NCBI GenBank assembly: GCA_014879565.1
Contig: JACSRW010000032.1
Coordinates: 348,073 to 412,072 of the forward strand
Length of the DNA: 64,000 nucleotides
Direction of reading: 5' to 3'
Source: Chitinophagaceae bacterium
Lineage (GTDB): Bacteria > Bacteroidota > Bacteroidia > Chitinophagales > Chitinophagaceae
Each line of letters begins with the position of its first letter. The stretch's first letter is position 1. The notes below the pieces were generated by a model, which was not told the DNA's origin, made no database searches, and saw nothing but the letters and a program-made list of their open reading frames with translations. The position numbers were made by a program, and so were the translations under genes. Of this stretch, positions 58,567 through 64,000 are shown piece by piece.

Positions 58567-60975
58567 ATGAAAACAAATAACTTTTTACTGCGGCCCGAAG
58601 ATGATATGGATTTCCTCCCCATCATTCCCCTGAATGAAGGCGACCAGGAAGACCTCAACGGGATTGAAGTGCCCGATGAACTGGCCCTGCTGCCGCTCCG
58701 GAATACTGTTTTATTCCCCGGGGTGGTTTTGCCCATTACTGTTGGCCGGGATAAAAGCATTAAGGCAGTGAACGACGCCTATAAAGGGGATAAACTGGTG
58801 GGGGTGGTGGCCCAGAAAGACAGCAATGTGGAAGATCCGGGGGTGAACGACCTGGAGCAGACCGGTACCGTTGCCAAAATTGTGAAGATGATCAAAATGC
58901 CGGATGGCGGCACCACCATCATCATACAGGGCAAAAGCCGTTTCCGGATCAATGCTATTACCAGTGAGGATCCTTATTTCCGGGCAAAAATTGACAAACT
59001 GGAAGAGGAAGAGGCGCCGAAGGACGAAAATTTTCTGGCCTATGTGGCCAATATCAAGGACCTGGCAGCAGATATCGTGCAACTCTCCCCGAATATCCCG
59101 GCGGAAGCGTCAATTATTCTTCGCAATATTGAGAGTCCTGCTTTCCTGATTCACTTTGTATCCAGTAACCTCAACACGGAAATAAAGGAAAAGCAAAAAC
59201 TCCTTGAACTGAATAATATCCGGGAAAGAGCTGACCTGCTTATGCAGCTTCTCCAAAAGGAACTGCAGTTTGCCGAACTAAAAAACAAAGTCACGAACAA
59301 AACCCGCACGGAACTTGATAAACAGCAACGGGAATATTTCCTGCAACAACAGCTCAAAAGTATCAAGGAAGAACTTGGGGGAGATACCAATGCCCAGGAA
59401 ATAAAAGAGATGATGAAAAAAGCCGAAGCCAAAAAATGGCCGGCGGCTGCTAAAGATCTCTTCAAAAAAGGTGTTGAAAAACTGGAGCGTATGCACCCCA
59501 GCACCCCGGATTATTCCGTGGTGTATAATCACCTCGACCTGATGCTTGAACTGCCCTGGGAAGATTATACACAGGATCATTATGACCTGAAGAAAGCCAA
59601 GGAAACCCTTGACCATGATCATTACGGTATGCATAAAATCAAGGAACGAATACTTGAATACCTGGCCGTACTGAAACTGAAAGGGGATATGAAAAGTCCG
59701 ATCCTTTGTTTTGTCGGACCCCCGGGGATTGGTAAAACCTCACTCGGGAAAAGTATTGCGGCTGCCATCGGGCGTAAATATGTACGACTGAGCCTGGGTG
59801 GTCTGCATGATGAAAGTGAGATTCGGGGACATCGTAAAACCTATATCGGGGCAATGCCCGGCCGGATACTGCAATCCCTGCGTAAAGTGAAGTCCTCCAA
59901 CCCGGTAATGATCCTGGATGAAATAGACAAAGTGGGCAGTGATCACCGCGGGGATCCTTCCTCGGCCCTGCTGGAAGTGCTTGATCCGGAACAGAATCAT
60001 ACTTTTTATGATAATTACCTGGAACTGGAATACGACCTGAGCAAAGTCCTGTTTATTGCAACGGCCAATAACCTGCAGAATATTCAGCCCGCCCTGCGCG
60101 ACCGGCTGGAAATCATTGACCTCAGTGGTTATGCCGTGGAGGAAAAAATTGAAATTGCCAAAAGGCACCTGCTGCCCCGGCAACGGGAAATGCACGGTCT
60201 GAAGAATACAAATTTCCGGATCAGCGACAAGGTACTGGAAAAAATAATCCAGGACTATACCCGGGAAAGCGGGGTGCGGGAGCTGGACAGACAACTTGCT
60301 TCCATTATGCGTTACCAGGCCAAGGAACTGGCCCTGCACGATAAGGTAAAAGCAAGTGTGAGCAGTGATGACGTGGAGACCATACTCGGAAAACCACGTT
60401 ACAGTAACGATCTATATAAAACAGCGAATATGGCAGGCGTTGCTGTCGGACTGGCCTGGACCTATGTGGGAGGGGATATCCTTTTTATAGAAACCAGCCT
60501 CAGCGATGGTAAAGGTGAATTGCGGCTAACCGGTAATCTCGGAAATGTAATGAAAGAAAGTGCCAGTACGGCGCTGACCTATCTTCAGAGTAATGCCAAA
60601 AAATATAAGCTGGATGCGAAACTGTTTGAGCGAAAGAATATTCATATCCACGTGCCGGAAGGGGCTGTACCCAAAGATGGCCCCAGCGCCGGTATCACCA
60701 TGATGACGGCCATCGCTTCCGCGCTGACGGGAAAACGGGTTAAACCCTTCCTGGCCATGACGGGGGAGATCACATTGCGCGGTCAGGTACTGCCGGTGGG
60801 CGGCATCAAGGAAAAAGTGCTGGCGGCTAAACGGGCGGGTCTCCGCGAAATCATCCTTTGCTGGCAGAATGAGAAGGATGTGCAGGAGATTGAATCGGAA
60901 TTTATCAGGGGCATACGCTTCCACTATGTCAAAACCATGAACCAGGTGCTGGAGCTGGCCCTGGAAGAAAAATAA
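58567..60975 (+). CDS. lon: ATP-dependent protease Lon
   Basis: 802 residues from ATG 58567 ([20 protein letters not shown]); ATG 58546 would add seven residues. N-terminal LON domain ([20 protein letters not shown]), coiled-coil region, AAA+ domain with Walker [14 protein letters not shown] (about 384-396) and Walker [12 protein letters not shown], then the protease domain with catalytic Ser707 in [11 protein letters not shown] and the Lys in [14 protein letters not shown]. It degrades misfolded and regulatory proteins in the cytoplasm. Single gene with its own promoter and terminator. Confidence 0.97.
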   Translation: MKTNNFLLRPEDDMDFLPIIPLNEGDQEDLNGIEVPDELALLPLRNTVLFPGVVLPITVGRDKSIKAVNDAYKGDKLVGVVAQKDSNVEDPGVNDLEQTGTVAKIVKMIKMPDGGTTIIIQGKSRFRINAITSEDPYFRAKIDKLEEEEAPKDENFLAYVANIKDLAADIVQLSPNIPAEASIILRNIESPAFLIHFVSSNLNTEIKEKQKLLELNNIRERADLLMQLLQKELQFAELKNKVTNKTRTELDKQQREYFLQQQLKSIKEELGGDTNAQEIKEMMKKAEAKKWPAAAKDLFKKGVEKLERMHPSTPDYSVVYNHLDLMLELPWEDYTQDHYDLKKAKETLDHDHYGMHKIKERILEYLAVLKLKGDMKSPILCFVGPPGIGKTSLGKSIAAAIGRKYVRLSLGGLHDESEIRGHRKTYIGAMPGRILQSLRKVKSSNPVMILDEIDKVGSDHRGDPSSALLEVLDPEQNHTFYDNYLELEYDLSKVLFIATANNLQNIQPALRDRLEIIDLSGYAVEEKIEIAKRHLLPRQREMHGLKNTNFRISDKVLEKIIQDYTRESGVRELDRQLASIMRYQAKELALHDKVKASVSSDDVETILGKPRYSNDLYKTANMAGVAVGLAWTYVGGDILFIETSLSDGKGELRLTGNLGNVMKESASTALTYLQSNAKKYKLDAKLFERKNIHIHVPEGAVPKDGPSAGITMMTAIASALTGKRVKPFLAMTGEITLRGQVLPVGGIKEKVLAAKRAGLREIILCWQNEKDVQEIESEFIRGIRFHYVKTMNQVLELALEEK

Positions 60976-61061
60976 AAGAAAAGACTCAACCAACGCCTGA
61001 ACAGAATGTTATTATGTTTTTGCATGTTGGTTGTTTAAGGTTAGTTCCGCTATGCGGATGA

Positions 61062-61100
61062 GAAATCCCGGCTGTTCGCAGCAGGGATTTTCTTTTTATT
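61062..61100 (+). terminator. rho-independent terminator of lon with UUCG tetraloop
   Basis: GAAATCCCGGCTG (61062-61074), loop TTCG, CAGCAGGGATTTTC (61079-61092) and then TTTTATT. An 8-bp GTTGGTTG/CAACCAAC inverted repeat with a long loop lies before it (60987-61033). Confidence 0.82.
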
Positions 61101-61117
61101 CGGCTTATTTTCGTCCT

Positions 61118-62179
61118 GTGCTGCGCCGGTTTATCCTGATAACAATCCTTATTTTACCGGTCCGGGTACCTGCCCAGGTGCTCGGCGGCAGTTCCGTGTT
61201 TAATTTTTTGCGTCTTTCTCCCTCGCCACAGTTAACAGCGCTGGGCGGGGTGAATATTTCTCAGTTGTCAGACGATATCGGGATGGCGGTTCAGAACCCC
61301 GCTCTATTCAGTCCGGGTATGCATAGCCAGCTGCAGGCAGTGTTTAATGATTTTTACGGAGGAATTTCTGTGTTTCACCTTTCCGGCGGTTTTTATCACG
61401 AAAAATTAAACACCGGCATTACCGGGGCTATCCATTTTTTCAATTATGGCAACACAGCGCAGACGGATGCCGCCGGGAATATCCTGGGGCGCTTCCGTCC
61501 GGTGGATTTTGTCATACAGGCCGGGGCCGCCCGGAAATACCAGGAAAGATGGGTATATGGCGCAAACCTGAAATTTATCCACTCCGCCTACGGTCCATAC
61601 CGGTCGTCGGGTATTGCGGGGGATATAGGGTTATCCTACCGGGATACGGCAAAGGGACTCAGCGCCGGTTTCCTGGTGAGGAATATGGGGGTACAGATCA
61701 GCCGCTACGGATCGGAACAGGAAGACCTTCCGTTTGAGCTTATGGCCGGAATAACTCAAAAGCTCCCGGATGCACCTTTCAGTTTTTCCCTTACCGGGCA
61801 GCGCCTGCAGCATTTTGATATCCGGTATGATGATACCGCATTTAATAACGCCAATGGATATGCGAACAGCAGCCGGAGTAAATTTACAGCCGGCAAACTG
61901 CTTGATCACCTGGTGCTGGGCATGACGTTGCATCTGCACAGCCGGGTGGAATGTCAGGCCGGGTATAATTTCCTGCGGAGAAGGGAATTAAAAAGCGGGG
62001 CAGGGGGTAATGGACTGAATGGCTTTTCCCTTGGGATGAGTGCCTATCTCGGTAAACTGACTGTTCGGTATGCCAGGGCTTATTACCAGCCCCGCTCAGC
62101 CTATAGTCAGTTTGGGCTCAGTCTGCCGCTTGACCGGCTGAATGTACGGGGAACTACCCGCCAGAATAAAAAATGGTGA
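61118..62179 (+). CDS. porQ: type IX secretion system protein PorQ
   Basis: 353 residues from GTG 61118 (MLRRFILITILILPVRVPAQ, a clean signal peptide). The frame is open to 61031, but that part covers the lon terminator, so the earlier ATGs at 61052 and 61058 are unlikely. Family features: VLGGSSVFNFLRLSPSPQLT, ALGGVNISQLSDDIGMAVQN and PALFSPGMHSQLQAVFNDFY, then FadL/PorV-like barrel strands to KLTVRYARAYYQPRSAYSQF. PorQ with PorU, PorV and PorZ anchors type IX cargo to surface lipopolysaccharide. It fits the two sorting-domain proteins in the window. Confidence 0.88.
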   Translation: MLRRFILITILILPVRVPAQVLGGSSVFNFLRLSPSPQLTALGGVNISQLSDDIGMAVQNPALFSPGMHSQLQAVFNDFYGGISVFHLSGGFYHEKLNTGITGAIHFFNYGNTAQTDAAGNILGRFRPVDFVIQAGAARKYQERWVYGANLKFIHSAYGPYRSSGIAGDIGLSYRDTAKGLSAGFLVRNMGVQISRYGSEQEDLPFELMAGITQKLPDAPFSFSLTGQRLQHFDIRYDDTAFNNANGYANSSRSKFTAGKLLDHLVLGMTLHLHSRVECQAGYNFLRRRELKSGAGGNGLNGFSLGMSAYLGKLTVRYARAYYQPRSAYSQFGLSLPLDRLNVRGTTRQNKKW

Positions 62180-62812
62180 TCAGCTGATCAGTTTATAGAT
62201 TTCAAAGGCTTCCGCCAGGGGATGATTGCATTGCACGCCCCTTACCCTTGCCAGTGACCGTATGAATTCTTCCTGCATATAATTCCGGTGCGCCTGTGAA
62301 CGGTAAACCTGCAGAGAAGCAATTTTTCTCCCGAGATCGGCGGATTCCAGTTTCATAAAGTAATTCGTACGGAAACTGTAATTGTTCCAGGGCAGTTCAT
62401 ACCCCGCGAACGTGGTATTTTTAAAAGCACGCAACCCTTCCTGGTGTATCACCTGGTGATCCTGGTGTACATCTGAAGAGGCGGGTAACAGCACCATATC
62501 GGGCTGCACTTTTTTATTCAGGGCAAGCAGTTCTTCCAGGATCTGCTGACGGGATCCCGGCAGTTCCCTGACTTCATAATTGAAAAGGATAAGCCTTTCC
62601 GGCGGAATGCCCAAAAGAGCCGTTGCCTGCCGGCATTCTTTTTCCAGCGTGTCCGGTGCATAACCATCGGGGAGAGAGCGGGAGCAAAGACAGAAAGCGG
62701 CATACCATACCTCGCGGCCTTCCCGGCAAAACCGGGCAATAGTGCCGCCGCAGCCCAGTTCCCCATCATCTGTATGCGGGGCCAGTACCAGTATGCGTTG
62801 GGGGTGCAGCAT
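62180..62812 (-). CDS. PIG-L family deacetylase
   Basis: 210 residues. The zinc motif is LAPHTDDGELGCGGTI (HTDD in place of the more usual HPDD) and the second histidine motif is SSDVHQDHQVIHQE. The family removes acetyl groups from GlcNAc-containing compounds such as LPS precursors or small thiols (BshB-type). The pattern PHTDDGELGCGG fits the BshB/LmbE group, but the substrate is not certain. Stop abuts the porQ stop (TGATCA); the membrane sulfatase gene upstream on the same strand ends 30 bases before it. Confidence 0.88.
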   Translation of the reverse strand: MLHPQRILVLAPHTDDGELGCGGTIARFCREGREVWYAAFCLCSRSLPDGYAPDTLEKECRQATALLGIPPERLILFNYEVRELPGSRQQILEELLALNKKVQPDMVLLPASSDVHQDHQVIHQEGLRAFKNTTFAGYELPWNNYSFRTNYFMKLESADLGRKIASLQVYRSQAHRNYMQEEFIRSLARVRGVQCNHPLAEAFEIYKLIS

Positions 62813-62842
62813 GGGGCAAATGTAAGAAGAATGGGTCAGGCT

Positions 62843-64000
62843 TCAGTCCACAATAAGCCGGGTAGAGTCGGCTAGTAACGGATATTTTGACCGGAACAGG
62901 GTATTGAAAAGTGCCCGGAACTGGTTGACATTACTCATCCCGGGGTAAAAGGAATGATAATCTCTTCCGGGCAGGAGTACCGCATTGAAATTGACAAACT
63001 GTAAAGGATTGTAGGCGCCGTCTGTGAATTCCCTGAAGCCATGATCACTCATCAGCAGTATAACCGGGGGACGCGGGGACGACTGAAGGATATGGTCAAT
63101 CAAGCCGAGAAATTGTTTGTTAGAATATTTCAGATAACTGACAAAAGAACCTTTATCTGAAGCATTTTCATAGGTAAGCCCTTCAGCGGATCTCATCCGG
63201 CCCAGGCTGTCATAATAATAGGGGTAGTGCGGCATGACCAGATGCGTGTAAACAAACCGTGGCTTTTCTGCAGCCTTTTCGTTTAACAGCCGGCGTGTTG
63301 CCTGCTCCAGTTTGATATTGTTCTTCAGGTCGTGGTTTTTTAAATAAGCCAGTACAAAATCCAGTTTCAGGGTGGTGGCCAGGTGAAATCCGATCTCATG
63401 CTCCAGCCGGTATATTAAAGTTTGTTCCGTTATGGGTTCAGCTTTCCGCGGCAGAAAGGTGGGGATCGCCATAGAGGGCTGTCTGTTGAGGTCAAAGATG
63501 GAATGATTGACTATTTCATAGTCCTGCTTTTCCAGCAGTGACATCACCCGGCTGTCGGCTATACGGCTGAAACAATAGGCCAGTTCCTGTTTGTTGCTGT
63601 TGATGCCTTCTATACCTTCCAGGTATTCCATGTTCAGCATAGAGGCCATGGAATACGTGGTGAAATTATAATTACTCCGGCTGCTGTCTGCAATGTAAAA
63701 GCCCCTGTTCCGGAGTTCTTTTTCAAAAGGACGGTTGTCAAATCCGAAATAGTTGTCGAGTGTTTCCCGGCCGGGATACCCGTCTGCAATGAGCAGGTAA
63801 ATATCCGGCTTAGGACAGGTATCACAAACTTGCTGATCCGGTAGCATGACCCTTTCCATCAGCGGTTTGGCGGGTTTTGCCAGGAATGCAGTCAGGTCTG
63901 TGATAATAAAAACCAGAAACAATACATTCAGAAAAAAAACAGAACGGCTGAACGGTTTCCGTTTTCTTTTCACCAGGATAAATAACAGGATCAGCCCGGT
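62843..64000 (-). CDS. membrane-anchored sulfatase-like hydrolase (5' end outside window)
   Basis: At least 385 residues. The frame stays open to the right edge: before a GTG at 63973 the codons read TGLILLFIL, a membrane helix, so the start lies outside. A second helix (SVFFLNVLFLVFIITDLTAF) leads to the alkaline-phosphatase-fold domain: KPDIYLLIADGYPGRETLDN (metal Asp), SNYNFTTYSMASMLN (probable nucleophile Thr), YTHLVMPHYPYYYDS and PVILLMSDHGFREF (metal Asp and His). It resembles other envelope head-group transferases or hydrolases. Probably co-transcribed with the deacetylase. Confidence 0.82.
   Translation of the reverse strand, partial: TGLILLFILVKRKRKPFSRSVFFLNVLFLVFIITDLTAFLAKPAKPLMERVMLPDQQVCDTCPKPDIYLLIADGYPGRETLDNYFGFDNRPFEKELRNRGFYIADSSRSNYNFTTYSMASMLNMEYLEGIEGINSNKQELAYCFSRIADSRVMSLLEKQDYEIVNHSIFDLNRQPSMAIPTFLPRKAEPITEQTLIYRLEHEIGFHLATTLKLDFVLAYLKNHDLKNNIKLEQATRRLLNEKAAEKPRFVYTHLVMPHYPYYYDSLGRMRSAEGLTYENASDKGSFVSYLKYSNKQFLGLIDHILQSSPRPPVILLMSDHGFREFTDGAYNPLQFVNFNAVLLPGRDYHSFYPGMSNVNQFRALFNTLFRSKYPLLADSTRLIVD

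Noticed and set aside
58546..60975. Heat-shock control of lon by a CIRCE-type inverted repeat
   Set aside because: No TTAGCACTC-N9-GAGTGCTAA repeat lies upstream; only an ordinary TTG/TACTTTTA promoter is seen.

Overview
The window is chromosomal DNA of a Bacteroidota bacterium, most likely of the family Chitinophagaceae. The evidence is protein content and promoter style: a PorQ type IX secretion protein, two secreted proteins with type IX C-terminal sorting domains, SprB-type surface repeats, a sigma factor overlapping a membrane-anchored beta-barrel partner, DUF6702, DUF5683 and DUF2911 proteins, DUF1080 next to a Tat-exported Gfo/Idh/MocA oxidoreductase, and several TAnnTTTG -7 boxes with TTG at -33. 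I see no phage, insertion sequence, CRISPR array, tRNA or rRNA. Most genes are housekeeping or envelope genes.

Layout. 1-5.8 kb: HupE-like membrane protein (cut by the window edge), DUF6702, a CNNM/CorC transporter-like protein overlapping a PAP2 phosphatase, an LTA-synthase-like sulfatase and a methyltransferase. 5.8-17.2 kb: a phosphoglucosamine-mutase-like enzyme (glmM), a two-subunit periplasmic molybdenum hydroxylase, cysteine desulfurase, PspC, aconitase, an exported DODA-type dioxygenase and formate-tetrahydrofolate ligase. 17.4-24 kb: a T9SS cargo protein, a DoxX-like protein, an ECF sigma factor with its membrane partner, a SprB-repeat/cytochrome c lipoprotein and ubiX. 24-38.6 kb: two S9 peptidases, an alpha-oxoamine synthase, DUF1080 plus oxidoreductase, a glycine-rich T9SS protein, a PfkB kinase and small proteins. 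38.6-45.6 kb: a complete trpEGDCFBA operon. 45.6-55 kb: TlpA-like thioredoxin, DUF2911, a NarL-type two-component pair, dapB, DUF5683, parB and parA. 55-64 kb: metallophosphoesterase, two outer-membrane barrels, lon, porQ, a PIG-L deacetylase and a second membrane sulfatase cut by the right edge.

Two things stand out. First, the trp operon is preceded by a classical-looking ribosome-mediated attenuator: a 19-residue leader peptide with three consecutive Trp codons, a competing pairing and a terminator 11 bases before trpE. Second, several places carry islands of degenerate 7-nucleotide tandem repeats that keep strict heptad phase although the unit changes (TAGGCAA, ACCNCAA, GAGNCGG, GTTTGAG, ACTCATT). 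Two of them run unbroken from the TAG stop codon of one gene to the start codon of the next, one lies in frame inside trpG, and one sits between a histidine kinase and its likely response regulator. I know of no named class that fits; novelty is unverified.

Several gene starts given here lie downstream of the longest possible start, because a promoter, terminator or signal peptide shows that the longer reading is not coding; each entry says why.
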